A stretch of DNA of 62,234 nucleotides from an uncultured Clostridia bacterium (GCA_947369085.1 CANBJR010000012.1:1-62234); one strand, 5' to 3'. Shown: positions 1 to 9,026, numbered from the stretch's first letter. Notes: generated by a model not told the origin, from the letters alone. Numbers and translations: made by a program.

Positions 1-247
1 ACAAAAACTGCGGAATGCCGTCTGTGGAAATGTTTGCAATTATTCCAAAAATAACCGTAAAAACAAAAGTTGAAAGAAAGGGATTTATAATTATCCAGAA
101 GGGTCCTAGAACTGTCTGTTTGTAAACATTTTTTAAATCTCGTTTAACAAAAAGCAACACAAGGTCACGATACTTCCAAAGTGCTTTTAAATTAAGATTA
201 AATAATCCTCGTTTCGCACTTACAACGGTGACATCAGTGTTTTGCAT
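1..247 (-). CDS. ABC-2 type polysaccharide/teichoic acid export permease, N-terminal part (cut by window edge)
   Basis: Only the first 82 codons are in the window; the 3' part lies to the left of base 1. Translation of the minus strand gives a cytoplasmic N-terminus followed by the run KYRDLVLLFVKRDLKNVYKQ and then TVLGPFWIIINP and a first membrane span (FLSTFVFTVIFGIIANI). This is the start of Wzm/TagG-like ABC-2 permeases, which with an ATPase subunit export undecaprenyl-linked O-antigen, teichoic acid or exopolysaccharide across the membrane. The start is set by an AGGAGG site 6 bases upstream and by a well-formed promoter at 289-317. The partner ATPase would be expected downstream, outside the window. 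The family call is firm; the exported polymer is unknown. Confidence 0.85.
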   Translation of the reverse strand, partial: MQNTDVTVVSAKRGLFNLNLKALWKYRDLVLLFVKRDLKNVYKQTVLGPFWIIINPFLSTFVFTVIFGIIANISTDGIPQFL

Positions 248-288
248 ATTAGCCCTCCTGTCATATAAAATCATAACTTTCTTAATAA

Positions 289-317
289 ATTTTAGCACAA
301 TAATTATTTAGTGTCAA
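289..317 (-). promoter_or_regulatory. Sigma-A promoter for the ABC-2 permease
   Basis: On the minus strand there is TTGACA (312-317), a 17-base spacer and TAAAAT (289-294), about 40 bases upstream of the permease ATG. Confidence 0.75.
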
Positions 318-417
318 TTTATAGCTAAAGGCTTATGTAATATAAGTGACTTTATCGGTTTTCCTTGAATTATTAATGTTTGTATGATAAAATATTTTAA
401 ATGGAAGTGATTAACTA

Positions 418-1416
418 ATGGTATTTTATACACAACGAGATTATTATAAATTTTGCCAGGAAAAAACAATAAAAAAGACTTCAAGCGGTTTAGGATTTTT
501 TGTATTTGCTTATTTCGCCACAATGCTTGCTACATCAAACGTTTTTTCATATATGTTTGTAGCTACAGGGACTGCTTCAATGGATATGGTTTCATTGTAT
601 TTACTTGAAATTTTTGTTTCGGTCTTTTCTGCTTTGATGCCCGGTCTTTTTTATTTTCTGTTTTCAGGCAGAAGTATTTCGGACACGATTAAAACAAATT
701 ATGTTCGACAAAAAGAATTGTGGGCATTAGTGTTTATCGGAATGGCTGTTGCAATGATTTCAAATTTCGCAAACAATATAATACAGACTAATTTTTCGTT
801 TTTCGGGATAGAAAATTCACTTAATATGAGCGAAGATGCTACCAATCCTTTAGAAATTATTCTTTGTATTGTTTTATCTGCGATAGTTCCTGCATTTGCC
901 GAAGAATTTGCTTTCAGAGGCATATTTATGGGTACATTAAGAAAATTCGGCGACTCTTTTGCAATTATTACCTCTGCGATAGTATTCGGAGCTATGCACC
1001 GCAACATAAGTCAGATTCCGTTTGCGTTTCTTCTTGGCCTTGTTTTTGCTTATATTGACTGCAAAACAAACTCAATTATTCCGTCAATTATAATTCATTT
1101 CTTAAATAACTGCTATGCTGTTACGCTCAATATCCTGCAAAGCACTAAAATATTTAACGACAGAGTTTATATGATTATTTACTTTGCTTTGATTGCAGCT
1201 TTCTGTATTCTCGGATTGCTTTCATTCTTTTATCTGATAAAAAAGGATAAAAATTATTTCAGAATTACTGAAAAAATCATTCAGCAAAGAGAGAATGAAG
1301 CAACAACATTACTTACTCTCAAGGAAAAAAACACTGCATTTTTCCTAAATCCGGGAATTTTATTTGTGTTGATTTTTTTCGCAATTGAAACCATAACTAA
1401 TTTACGCATTATATGA
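418..1416 (+). CDS. CPBP family intramembrane glutamic endopeptidase
   Basis: A 332-residue membrane protein with about eight hydrophobic segments. The CPBP (CAAX protease and bacteriocin-processing, formerly Abi) motifs are present: motif 1 EEFAFRG around residues 162-168 with the catalytic glutamate pair and arginine, motif 2 histidine near residue 194 (MHRN), and a third histidine near 227 (IHFLNN). Family members are intramembrane proteases related to Rce1; bacterial roles include bacteriocin self-immunity and peptide maturation, and no bacteriocin gene is visible here. The stop overlaps the start of tadA by four bases (ATGA), so the two are translationally coupled. A possible promoter is TTGAAT (365-370), 17 bases, TAAAAT (388-393). 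The substrate is unknown. Confidence 0.85.
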   Translation: MVFYTQRDYYKFCQEKTIKKTSSGLGFFVFAYFATMLATSNVFSYMFVATGTASMDMVSLYLLEIFVSVFSALMPGLFYFLFSGRSISDTIKTNYVRQKELWALVFIGMAVAMISNFANNIIQTNFSFFGIENSLNMSEDATNPLEIILCIVLSAIVPAFAEEFAFRGIFMGTLRKFGDSFAIITSAIVFGAMHRNISQIPFAFLLGLVFAYIDCKTNSIIPSIIIHFLNNCYAVTLNILQSTKIFNDRVYMIIYFALIAAFCILGLLSFFYLIKKDKNYFRITEKIIQQRENEATTLLTLKEKNTAFFLNPGILFVLIFFAIETITNLRII

Positions 1417-1859
1417 ACAGAATAAACGAATTTATGCTTGCAGCTTATGAAATGGCAAAGCAAGCTTATGATGACGGTGAAGTTCCTGTGGGAGCAGTTA
1501 TTGTACGAGAAAATGAGATAGTGGCAAAAGGCAGGAACAGACGTGAAAAATCTAAAAATGCGCTTTTGCATGCTGAGATTGACGCCATTTACAATGCTTG
1601 CATTGCTTTAGGCGGATGGCGATTGTGGAATTGCGAAATGTATGTTACGCTTGAGCCATGCCCGATGTGTGCAGGTGCAATTATAAATGCTCATATACCA
1701 AAGGTATTCTTTGGTGCGTATGATTTTAAAAACGGCTCCTGCGGTACTATTACAAATCTTTTTGAAATGCCGTATAATTTTAAGCCTGAATGTGTTGGAG
1801 GCATTATGGCTGATGAATGTTCGGCGCTGTTGAAAGACTTTTTTAAAAAATTAAGATAG
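1413..1859 (+). CDS. tadA: tRNA(adenine34) deaminase TadA
   Basis: A 148-residue zinc-dependent deaminase that converts adenosine to inosine at the wobble position of tRNA-Arg(ACG). The cytidine/deoxycytidylate deaminase signature is complete: HAE with His53 and Glu55, and PCPMC with Cys83 and Cys86 as zinc ligands. Length and the GAYDFKNGSCG segment match TadA rather than CDA or DCD. The start ATG overlaps the stop of the CPBP protease gene, so there is no separate promoter. A strong hairpin terminator starts inside its last codons. Confidence 0.93.
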   Translation: MNRINEFMLAAYEMAKQAYDDGEVPVGAVIVRENEIVAKGRNRREKSKNALLHAEIDAIYNACIALGGWRLWNCEMYVTLEPCPMCAGAIINAHIPKVFFGAYDFKNGSCGTITNLFEMPYNFKPECVGGIMADECSALLKDFFKKLR

Positions 1860-1900
1860 CAAAAAACGCTTGGTTACTTTCCAAGCGTTTTTTGCTATCT
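1854..1900. terminator. Bidirectional Rho-independent terminator between tadA and the murD operon
   Basis: A perfect 20-bp inverted repeat (arms 1854-1873 and 1881-1900, 7-base loop). The stem contains an A-run on one arm and a T-run on the other, so it can terminate transcription from both sides. It includes the tadA stop codon. Confidence 0.9.
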
Positions 1901-1967
1901 ATAAAATTATCTTCTAAATATCAAAATTTTTAAAATTAAGAATTACAGAATTCGGATTTAGAGCATA

Positions 1968-3233
1968 TCAACGTTTCTCGCTGTCTTTTAAAACTCTGTC
2001 GGCGGCAAGCATTACGCCTAATTTGCCTCCGTGAAAATTAAGTCCTCCCTGCATCCAAACTGCAAATGGCTCTCGCAAAGGTGCGTCAGCAGAAAGCTCT
2101 ATTGACGAGCCGAGTGTAAATGCGCCCGCAGCCATTATAACCTGACTTTCATACCCCGGCATATCAGACGGCAAAGGCTGAACAAAGCTGTCAACAGCAG
2201 AACCGCTCTGAATGCCGCCGCAAAAGCTGATTAACTTTTCTTCGCTGCCGAGCATAATAAGCTGGATTATATCTCCCCTGTTCTCATTATATTTAGGAGT
2301 TGTATCGTACCCTAAAATCTCAAAAAGAGCGGATGCAAACACTGCCGTTTTAAGTGCTTCGCCTGTAACGTGAGGTGCGTGATATGCGCCCATAAACATT
2401 TCTCTGCTTGTATTTAACGTTGCACCGATTTCCTTACCTGTTCCGGGAGTTGTAAGCCTATAGGCACACATCTCAACAAGCTCATGCTTACCGGCTATGT
2501 AACCGCCTGTAGGCGATATTCCACCACCGGGGTTTTTAATCAGAGAACCGGCCATTATGTCAACGCCGACTGAAAGAGGCTCAACCTTTTCAACAAACTC
2601 ACCGTAGCAATTATCAAGCATTATAATTGAGTTTGGCGATTCTCTTTTGCTTATATCGCATATTTTCTTGATTTCACGCCATGTAAGCGAAGGTCTTGTG
2701 CTGTAACCCCTTGAACGCTGTATGTATACCATTTTGGGCTTTTCACGAGCAATTGACTCTTTTATTGCATCATAATCAAGCGTACCGTCTGATTTTAAAT
2801 CGGTCATCTTAAACTCAATGTTAAAGTCCTTCAGTGAACCGGGATAATCGCCCTCAATTCCGATTGCGGAACGAATTGTATCATACGGCATTCCCGTAAC
2901 AGAAAGCATAACTTCTCCGGGTCGAAGCATTCCGAAAAGAGCAACCGTAAGCGCATGAGTACCGCTTACAAAGTTATGTCTAACAAGTGCGTCCTCTGCA
3001 TCAAAAACATAGGCATACACTTTATCAAGTGCATCTCTGCCAAAATCATCGTAACCGTAGCCTGTTGAACCGCTAAAATAACTTTCACGAACTGAAGCGT
3101 TCTGAAAAGCCTTTATCATTTTTTGCTGATTATATTCCTGAATATCGTCAATCTCTGCAAGCTTATCCTTGCAAAGTTCCATTGCCTTTTGCGAAGCAAG
3201 AACTATTCTCTCATCAATATCAAAAAAACTCAA
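1968..3233 (-). CDS. Methionine gamma-lyase family (aluminium-resistance type) PLP enzyme
   Basis: A cystathionine/methionine gamma-lyase-fold protein of the Met_gamma_lyase family, often named aluminium resistance protein; the true substrate of this family is poorly known. It carries FSGSTGYGYDDFGRDALD near the N-terminus, FVSGTHALTVALFGMLRPGE (pyridoxal-phosphate phosphate cup) and SLIKNPGGG, whose lysine at about residue 233 should form the Schiff base. I chose a TTG start at 3233: it has an AAAGGTGA site five bases upstream and gives 421 residues, normal for the family, whereas an ATG at 3353 would lie deep inside the preceding acetyltransferase gene. The ribosome site overlaps that gene's stop, so the two are coupled. 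Last gene of the murD operon. Confidence 0.85.
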   Translation of the reverse strand: MSFFDIDERIVLASQKAMELCKDKLAEIDDIQEYNQQKMIKAFQNASVRESYFSGSTGYGYDDFGRDALDKVYAYVFDAEDALVRHNFVSGTHALTVALFGMLRPGEVMLSVTGMPYDTIRSAIGIEGDYPGSLKDFNIEFKMTDLKSDGTLDYDAIKESIAREKPKMVYIQRSRGYSTRPSLTWREIKKICDISKRESPNSIIMLDNCYGEFVEKVEPLSVGVDIMAGSLIKNPGGGISPTGGYIAGKHELVEMCAYRLTTPGTGKEIGATLNTSREMFMGAYHAPHVTGEALKTAVFASALFEILGYDTTPKYNENRGDIIQLIMLGSEEKLISFCGGIQSGSAVDSFVQPLPSDMPGYESQVIMAAGAFTLGSSIELSADAPLREPFAVWMQGGLNFHGGKLGVMLAADRVLKDSEKR

Positions 3234-3237
3234 AAAA

Positions 3238-4017
3238 TCACCTTTCAAAATAGTATTCTCTCCATTTATCCGTTTCAACAAATCCAAGATTGTTATAAAA
3301 CGAAACGTTTGCATTCTCTGCCCTATGCAGGAAAACTGCTTTATTCTCCTCAATTAAACGATTCGATATGTACTTTACAATACTTGAGCCGTAACCGCAT
3401 TTTCTGTATTCGGGATCACACGATACTGCACCGAGTACTGCTCCGTTCTCGCTTTCCGCAACAGTCATTGCAACAGCTACGAGATTGTTATCCTCACATA
3501 TTCCGTACATCCTTGTTGCATTGTGGCGCAATTTGTGATTAACGTCAACGTAAAAGTCCTCAAAAACAGGGGGTTTAAAATTTTCGTCTGCACATCTTAC
3601 AATTAAACCATAAACATCTTTAATTTCAGGCTGAACAATGTTGATATTTCCATTTAGTTTTTCAAACGGTTTATTACGTACAAGTATTGCTCCTGTAACA
3701 CACTTGCTTCCGAACAAATCAAGCTTATACCTTCCGCTGCATAGCACGCTTGAAGCGCCTGCAACACGCATAAACGACGACAACTCGTCCAAGTCGCAGT
3801 CATCGGTTATAAAAAGAATAAAATTTGTTCCGCTTCTTGCAACAGCACCTGTACATTTTCCGCTCTCTTCATCTGCCGTCATCCAATAATCGACAAAAGC
3901 AAGCTGCGGGGAATAACTGTTATAAAGTGAAATTATTCTGCAAGCAAAAGGATCGCATTTTGATATTTTCTGAATTAAAGTAATAAAATCATTTGTTTCA
4001 TTGGCAGAAACTATCAT
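3238..4017 (-). CDS. GNAT family N-acetyltransferase
   Basis: A 259-residue protein with an uncharacterised N-terminal half and a C-terminal GNAT fold: AVLGAVSCDPEYRKCGYGSS is the acetyl-CoA pyrophosphate loop (motif A, R/QxxGxG/A type), followed by NRLIEENKAVFLHRAENANV and FYNNLGF, the classic motif B ending. It should transfer an acetyl group from acetyl-CoA to an amine; the substrate cannot be read from the sequence. The start at 4017 has AAGGAG (4025-4030) at good spacing and overlaps the upstream aminopeptidase gene by 20 bases; an in-frame start at 4077 lacks such a site. Fourth gene of the murD operon. Confidence 0.82.
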   Translation of the reverse strand: MIVSANETNDFITLIQKISKCDPFACRIISLYNSYSPQLAFVDYWMTADEESGKCTGAVARSGTNFILFITDDCDLDELSSFMRVAGASSVLCSGRYKLDLFGSKCVTGAILVRNKPFEKLNGNINIVQPEIKDVYGLIVRCADENFKPPVFEDFYVDVNHKLRHNATRMYGICEDNNLVAVAMTVAESENGAVLGAVSCDPEYRKCGYGSSIVKYISNRLIEENKAVFLHRAENANVSFYNNLGFVETDKWREYYFER

Positions 4018-5065
4018 TTTTAGTCTCCTTAGAACATAATTTTCCACCGGCTGTGTTTTGAGCAAGGTCTGACACAAGCTTTATCATATTATCGCAGTCA
4101 TGCTTGTTTACTACACAATTAAGCGAGTGCAAATATCTGCACGGCAGAGAAATTGCAAGCGTTCTTACTCCGCTCTTGCTTGAATGAATAACACCTGCAT
4201 CATTGCCGCCTGCAACGGCACGTTTATACTGAGCTTTAATTCCGGATTTTTCGGCACAGTCAAAAGCGAATGCAACCATTTCTTTATCATATATTGTGCG
4301 CCTGTCCATAAATGATATTACAGCGCCGTCTGATAAATTGCACACCTGTTTATTTTCATCAATTTCAGGAACATCGGCAGCAGTTGTGGTTTCTATAACA
4401 AGAGCAAATTCAGGATTAACCGTAAATGCGGCAACCTTTGCACCTCTTAAACCTACCTCCTCCTGCACTACAAAAACAAAGTCCATATCGTACTCAAGTT
4501 CGCTTTTTATAAGTTCAATCAGCACAAGGCAGCCAAATCTGTCATCAAGCGCCTTTGAATTTATACAATCCGCTGTTACCGCAAAATCAGAAACAAAATT
4601 TATACTGTCACCGTATTTTATATATTTTAAAGCGTCTTCCTTACTGTCAGCTCCGATATCGATATACATTTCGGATAATTCGGGAATCCTGCTACTTTCG
4701 TCACCCTTACAAAGATGAATCGGTTTTATTCCGATTACACCGTTAATATTGCTCATTCCGACTGTAACGCTTTTACCAAGCAGCACTCTTCTGTCAATAC
4801 CGCCTACCATATCAAATTTTAAATAGCCGTTCAAGGTAATATCTGTAACCATCAAACCAACTTCGTCCATATGTGCAGAAAGCATAAGCTTTGATTTTGC
4901 TCTGTTCTTGCCTTTCTTATGCACAATCAGATTTCCGAGGTTATCAACAGAAATGCTGTCAGCAAAAGGCTTTATCTCGTCAATAATAAGCTCTCTGACT
5001 TCTCTCTCATCTCCCGAAATTCCGTTGCATTTGCAGAGTCTTTCAAGCAATTTTATATCAAACAT
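3998..5065 (-). CDS. M42 family metallopeptidase (cobalt/zinc aminopeptidase), copy 2
   Basis: A 355-residue M42 glutamyl/leucyl aminopeptidase of the FrvX/YsdC/CelM type, a cytosolic dodecameric TET-like exopeptidase. Visible metal ligands are SAHMDEVG (first His and Asp), ALDDRFG (bridging Asp), VQEEVGLRGA (catalytic Glu pair) and the C-terminal SLPCRYLHS with the last histidine. The start at 5065 has GGAGGTG (5072-5078) six bases upstream and overlaps the stop of the other M42 gene by eight bases. The two copies are adjacent and only moderately alike, so they are an old tandem duplication or a hetero-oligomer pair. Confidence 0.88.
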   Translation of the reverse strand: MFDIKLLERLCKCNGISGDEREVRELIIDEIKPFADSISVDNLGNLIVHKKGKNRAKSKLMLSAHMDEVGLMVTDITLNGYLKFDMVGGIDRRVLLGKSVTVGMSNINGVIGIKPIHLCKGDESSRIPELSEMYIDIGADSKEDALKYIKYGDSINFVSDFAVTADCINSKALDDRFGCLVLIELIKSELEYDMDFVFVVQEEVGLRGAKVAAFTVNPEFALVIETTTAADVPEIDENKQVCNLSDGAVISFMDRRTIYDKEMVAFAFDCAEKSGIKAQYKRAVAGGNDAGVIHSSKSGVRTLAISLPCRYLHSLNCVVNKHDCDNMIKLVSDLAQNTAGGKLCSKETKNDSFCQ

Positions 5066-6089
5066 CAAAAGCACCTCCGCATTTTATAAATTCGCAAATC
5101 AGCTTTGCAGTATTTTCAACGTCATCAATTGAGATAACCTCGTTTGGTGTGTGCATGTACCTCTGCGGAATTGAAATAACCGAGGTTCTTATTCCGCTTT
5201 TATTGACAGCGATATTATCGGCATTAGTACCGGTGGCACCCGAGATGGGTTCAAGCTGATAAGGAATTTTTGCATTTTCGGCAATTTCAATCAGCTTGTC
5301 CGACATTCTTCTGTTGAGAATAGGCGAAATACAAATCATTGGTCCTTTTGAAAGCTCAATTTTAGAATATTGTCCGACTACGTCAGGCTGAGATGCAAAA
5401 CTTACGTCCACAACAATGGCTTCATCTGCATTTACTGAAAAAGCTCCTATCTTTGCGCCTGTGCCAAACGTTTCTTCCTGAACACTGAGCATAATAATAA
5501 CCTTATAGTTAAGATTATGTTCGTTGCTTAATAACTCTGCACATTTTATCAAAGCAGCTACACTGCATCTGTTATCAAGCGCAGGAGCAGATATTTTATT
5601 ATTCAAAAGCATTTTTGGCTCTGTATCAAAGGTAAGAACATCTCCGATTTTAATATAATTTTTAATTTCCGTTTCAGTCATTCCGAAATCAATATAGGTT
5701 CTGTCAATAGAAACAGCTGTGTCTTCTTTGCCGTCAGAAAGATGCGGCGGAATGCAACATACAGTACCAATAATTTCAGGATTGTTCTGCAAAACAAATC
5801 GACTGTCCTGTAAGGTACGGATGTCAACTCCTCCGCATTTATCAACCATAACAAAGCCATTTTTGTCAATATCCGTTACAATCAAACCTATTCTGTCAAT
5901 ATGAGCGTCAAGCAAAATTGTTTTCTTGGCGTCAGAATTTCCAAGCAGTGCCAGAAGATTGCCGTTATTATCAACACTAACTTTTGCAAAGCTTTCCAAA
6001 TACTTCTTTGCCGCAATAACAGCGGGTTCTTCACTGCCCGAAACACCCGTAGTGCTGCAAAGATTAATAATAATTTCCTTTAAATCCAT
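5058..6089 (-). CDS. M42 family metallopeptidase, copy 1
   Basis: A 343-residue paralogue of its downstream neighbour. Metal and catalytic residues are seen in LDAHIDRIG, APALDNRCS, VQEETFGTGA and ISIPQRYMHTPNEV. I prefer ATG at 6089 (MDLKEIIINL, typical for the family, with a GAAGTGAT site) over the in-frame GTG at 6101, which would overlap the murD stop as GTGA and has no clear ribosome site. Probably an intracellular aminopeptidase for peptide turnover; its place right behind murD suggests amino-acid or wall-peptide recycling, which is inference. Confidence 0.85.
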   Translation of the reverse strand: MDLKEIIINLCSTTGVSGSEEPAVIAAKKYLESFAKVSVDNNGNLLALLGNSDAKKTILLDAHIDRIGLIVTDIDKNGFVMVDKCGGVDIRTLQDSRFVLQNNPEIIGTVCCIPPHLSDGKEDTAVSIDRTYIDFGMTETEIKNYIKIGDVLTFDTEPKMLLNNKISAPALDNRCSVAALIKCAELLSNEHNLNYKVIIMLSVQEETFGTGAKIGAFSVNADEAIVVDVSFASQPDVVGQYSKIELSKGPMICISPILNRRMSDKLIEIAENAKIPYQLEPISGATGTNADNIAVNKSGIRTSVISIPQRYMHTPNEVISIDDVENTAKLICEFIKCGGAFDV

Positions 6090-6097
6090 ATCAAATA

Positions 6098-7489
6098 TCA
6101 CTTCAATTTGTTTACAATTGATTTGAAATGATTACCTCTTTCTTCAAAATTTCTGTAAAGTCCAAAACTTGCGCTTGCAGGTGAAAGCGAAACAATATCT
6201 CCGTTTTCTGCTCTTGCAGCGGCTTCGTTTACGGCTTCTTCCATATTGCTTACATTTACAATTTCAATTTTTCTTTCATCGTAATTATCAGCTGATTTTA
6301 CTGCGTTTTCTATTTTAGGCGCAGTATCTCCGAGCAAAATTAAAACTTTTACTTTATCGTTGATAACAGTACCAAGCGGTTCATACGGGATATGCTTGTC
6401 GTATCCGCCTGCAATTATTATAATTTTTTTATCATACAAAGAAAGTGTGCCTAGAGCCGTTCTTGTCGGACTGGAAGCTATTGAGTCGTTGTAATACCTA
6501 ACTCCTTTAAATTCTCTTACAAATTCTGCCCTGTGTTCAACGCCGCCAAAAGTTTTTGCAACTGCAACAATTGTATCTACGTCGACTATTTTCCATACTG
6601 CAGAAATAGCAGCGAGATAGTTTTCAACATTATGCATTCCCGGAATCTTAATATCACGGTAATCCATTATTTCTGTAACCTTACCGTAATCGCTGTAGCA
6701 AATTGTTGTGCCGTCAAGATACGCTCCGTTATAAAGCTTTTCTTTAACACTGAATTTTGCAAGCTGGCCTCTTACCGAATAAGAAAAGTCGTTTGTAATT
6801 TCATTATCAAGGTTTAAAACAGCCTTTGAAAACGCATTCTGGTGAAGGATAAGGTTCTTCTTGGAATCAATATACTCCTGCATATCCTTATGTATGTCAA
6901 GGTGATTAGGAGCTAGATTTGTTACAACAGCAATATCAGGACTTTCTCTCATTGAAATAAGCTGGAAACTTGAAAGCTCTACAACCGCATAGTCATCACT
7001 GCTGATTGATTCAATTTCGGGAAGAAGAGGCTTGCCGATGTTTCCGCCGAGATGAACGTTTTTGCCGCTCGCTTTTAAAAATTCTGAAATAATTGTCGTT
7101 GTAGTAGTCTTACCGTCAGAACCTGTAACTGCAATTGTTTTACACGGACATAAATCAAAAAACACCTCCATTTCAGAAGTGAGTACAACACCTTTGTTTC
7201 TTAAAGCGACGAGCTCATCTTTATAAAACGGAGTTCCCGGACTTCTGAATACAATATCTGCGTCTATATTTGACAGGTAGTTTTCGCCGAGCGTCAGTTC
7301 TGCACCGTATTCCTTTGCTTTTACACCGTTTTCACCTAGTGAATCAAAATCCTTTTTGTCGCAGGCGATTACATTTGCTCCCTTATCGGCAAAAAGTTTA
7401 ATAAGCGGAAGATTGCTTGTTCCGATTCCGATAAAAGCAACCTTTTTACCGTATATAGCTTTAAAAAAATCATTTGCTATCGTGTTCAT
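6098..7489 (-). CDS. murD: UDP-N-acetylmuramoyl-L-alanine:D-glutamate ligase MurD
   Basis: A 463-residue Mur ligase that adds D-glutamate to UDP-MurNAc-L-Ala using ATP in the cytoplasm, the second amino-acid step of peptidoglycan precursor synthesis. The N-terminal Rossmann-like domain (VAFIGIGTSNLPL) binds the UDP substrate; TGSDGKTTTTTII near residue 115 is the ATP loop; SSFQL and NLAPNHLDIH are the conserved central motifs; IIIAGGYDKHIPY is the C-terminal domain typical of MurD. It is first in a five-gene operon and is not in a mra/dcw cluster here, which is unusual in rods but common in Clostridia with scattered mur genes. Promoter at 7523-7551. Confidence 0.93.
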   Translation of the reverse strand: MNTIANDFFKAIYGKKVAFIGIGTSNLPLIKLFADKGANVIACDKKDFDSLGENGVKAKEYGAELTLGENYLSNIDADIVFRSPGTPFYKDELVALRNKGVVLTSEMEVFFDLCPCKTIAVTGSDGKTTTTTIISEFLKASGKNVHLGGNIGKPLLPEIESISSDDYAVVELSSFQLISMRESPDIAVVTNLAPNHLDIHKDMQEYIDSKKNLILHQNAFSKAVLNLDNEITNDFSYSVRGQLAKFSVKEKLYNGAYLDGTTICYSDYGKVTEIMDYRDIKIPGMHNVENYLAAISAVWKIVDVDTIVAVAKTFGGVEHRAEFVREFKGVRYYNDSIASSPTRTALGTLSLYDKKIIIIAGGYDKHIPYEPLGTVINDKVKVLILLGDTAPKIENAVKSADNYDERKIEIVNVSNMEEAVNEAAARAENGDIVSLSPASASFGLYRNFEERGNHFKSIVNKLK

Positions 7490-7522
7490 CGTATACCCCT
7501 TTCACGAACATCTACCTTATTA

Positions 7523-7551
7523 ATTATACAGATTTATGTAAAAAATTTCAA
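7523..7551 (-). promoter_or_regulatory. Sigma-A promoter of the murD operon
   Basis: Minus-strand TTGAAA (7546-7551), 17-base spacer, TATAAT (7523-7528), about 35 bases upstream of the murD start. Confidence 0.78.
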
Positions 7552-7562
7552 CTGTTCAAGGA

Positions 7563-7596
7563 TATTATTGCAATAATAATTGCAAAATGTTAAAAT
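7563..7596 (+). promoter_or_regulatory. Promoter and palindromic operator of the MocR-type regulator
   Basis: TTGCAA (7568-7573), 17-base spacer, TAAAAT (7591-7596). The -35 box sits in a perfect 16-bp palindrome (7563-7578) and a second TTGCAA follows in the spacer. The placement suggests repression or autoregulation by the MocR protein; this is inference. Confidence 0.6.
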
Positions 7597-7612
7597 AAAG
7601 TAAGGTGATTTT

Positions 7613-8989
7613 ATGCTCAACGACTTTATTATTATTGATAAAAGTAAAAAAGCTCCGTTATACAGGCAAATTTATTTGTCAGTAAGACGTTCAATTGAAA
7701 ACGGCAGTCTTAAAAAAGGCACTAAAATGCCTTCAATAAGAAGACTGAGTGAAGATTTGTCGGTTTCTAAAACTACGGTTACGGGGGCGTATGAACAGCT
7801 TTGCGTCGAGGGATATATAAGAAATGTTCCGCAAAGCGGATATTATGTAGAAGCAGAGTTTAACAGCAAACCAAAATCACTTGAATCGGAAGATACAGAC
7901 AAAAGCGAGCATAAAAAATTTTATGAATACGATTTTAGCGGAAAAAGCATTGATGAAAAAATTATAAATATTTCAGAATGGAAAAAATGTGTTAAGGACG
8001 TATTAAATCAAAATTATCTTTTAACTTCATACGGCGATGAGCAAGGTGAAATTGTGCTCAGGCAAGCACTACAAAAATACAGCTTAGGCACGAGGAGCGT
8101 TAATACATTAACAGAGAATATTATAGTCGGTGCAGGGACTCAGCCTTTACTTTATTTATTATGTACAATTCTCGGTAAAAATAAAAAAATCTCCATGGCG
8201 GATTCAAGCTATATTCAATCAGAGCTTGTTTTTAAAAGCTTTGGTTACATTATCGAATATTTTAAAAATGACAAGTTCGGAGTCACTATTGATTCACTTG
8301 AAAAAATCAAACCCGATTTGATTTTGATTAATCCGAATGTTACAAGCGAAAGTGGAATGAATATGCCTGTTAACAGACGACTTGAAATAATCGAATGGGC
8401 AAAAAACAACAATGCACTAATTATTGAAGACGACTACAACGGTGAACTCAGATACATCACCCATCCAATGCCCTGCGTCCAAAACTATGATGCAGAAAAC
8501 ACTGTATATATCGGTTCATTTTCAAAAGTACTTCTCCCATCGGTAAGAATCAGCTATATGGTACTACCAGAAAAGTGTATGAGTGAATACAACAAAATAA
8601 AACACGATACTAATCAGACTGCATCAAAAGCAGAACAACTTGCGCTTGCAAAGTATATTGAAAGCAAAAAAATTGACGTGCACCTACGAAAAGCAAGGCG
8701 AATTTACCTTGAAAAGAGCAAGGTTATTCTTGAGAACATAAATAAACATTTTGGAAATTCTGCAAGTGTTGTGTTTAACGAAACCTCGCTTTACACTTCA
8801 ATCTTTGTTTCCGGCAAGGTAAACAGACAGGCGGTTGATAAAAAACTAAAAAAGCTCTCTGTCGGTATTATGCCCTATAAAAAGAAAAATAACGAATTTG
8901 GATTAAGTTTTTCGAGCATACCGCAAGAAAAAATTGCAGAGGGAATTGAAAGGCTTGCTAAAACAGTTTTTGAATTTACCGATAAATAA
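7613..8989 (+). CDS. MocR/PdxR-type transcriptional regulator (GntR winged helix fused to aminotransferase fold)
   Basis: A 458-residue regulator. Residues about 12-80 form a GntR winged helix (APLYRQIYLSVRRSIENGSL, MPSIRRLSEDLSVSKTTVTG, GYIRNVPQSGYYV). Residues about 110-450 have the fold-type I aminotransferase domain, including the pyridoxal-phosphate site IGSFSKVLLPSVRISY with the Schiff-base lysine, and NPNVTSESG. Relatives sense vitamin B6, GABA, taurine or D-amino acids. The target cannot be named: the neighbours are murD on one side (divergent) and a MATE exporter on the other (convergent), and no PLP-synthesis gene is adjacent. An AAGGTGA site lies seven bases before the ATG. Confidence 0.88.
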   Translation: MLNDFIIIDKSKKAPLYRQIYLSVRRSIENGSLKKGTKMPSIRRLSEDLSVSKTTVTGAYEQLCVEGYIRNVPQSGYYVEAEFNSKPKSLESEDTDKSEHKKFYEYDFSGKSIDEKIINISEWKKCVKDVLNQNYLLTSYGDEQGEIVLRQALQKYSLGTRSVNTLTENIIVGAGTQPLLYLLCTILGKNKKISMADSSYIQSELVFKSFGYIIEYFKNDKFGVTIDSLEKIKPDLILINPNVTSESGMNMPVNRRLEIIEWAKNNNALIIEDDYNGELRYITHPMPCVQNYDAENTVYIGSFSKVLLPSVRISYMVLPEKCMSEYNKIKHDTNQTASKAEQLALAKYIESKKIDVHLRKARRIYLEKSKVILENINKHFGNSASVVFNETSLYTSIFVSGKVNRQAVDKKLKKLSVGIMPYKKKNNEFGLSFSSIPQEKIAEGIERLAKTVFEFTDK

Positions 8990-9026
8990 ACAAAGCTTTC
9001 GGATTTGCATGCCGAAAGCTTTGTTT
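8988..9026. terminator. Bidirectional terminator between the MocR gene and the MATE exporter
   Basis: 15-bp inverted repeat (8988-9002 and 9012-9026) with a 9-base loop, followed by T-rich sequence on both strands. Confidence 0.85.
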
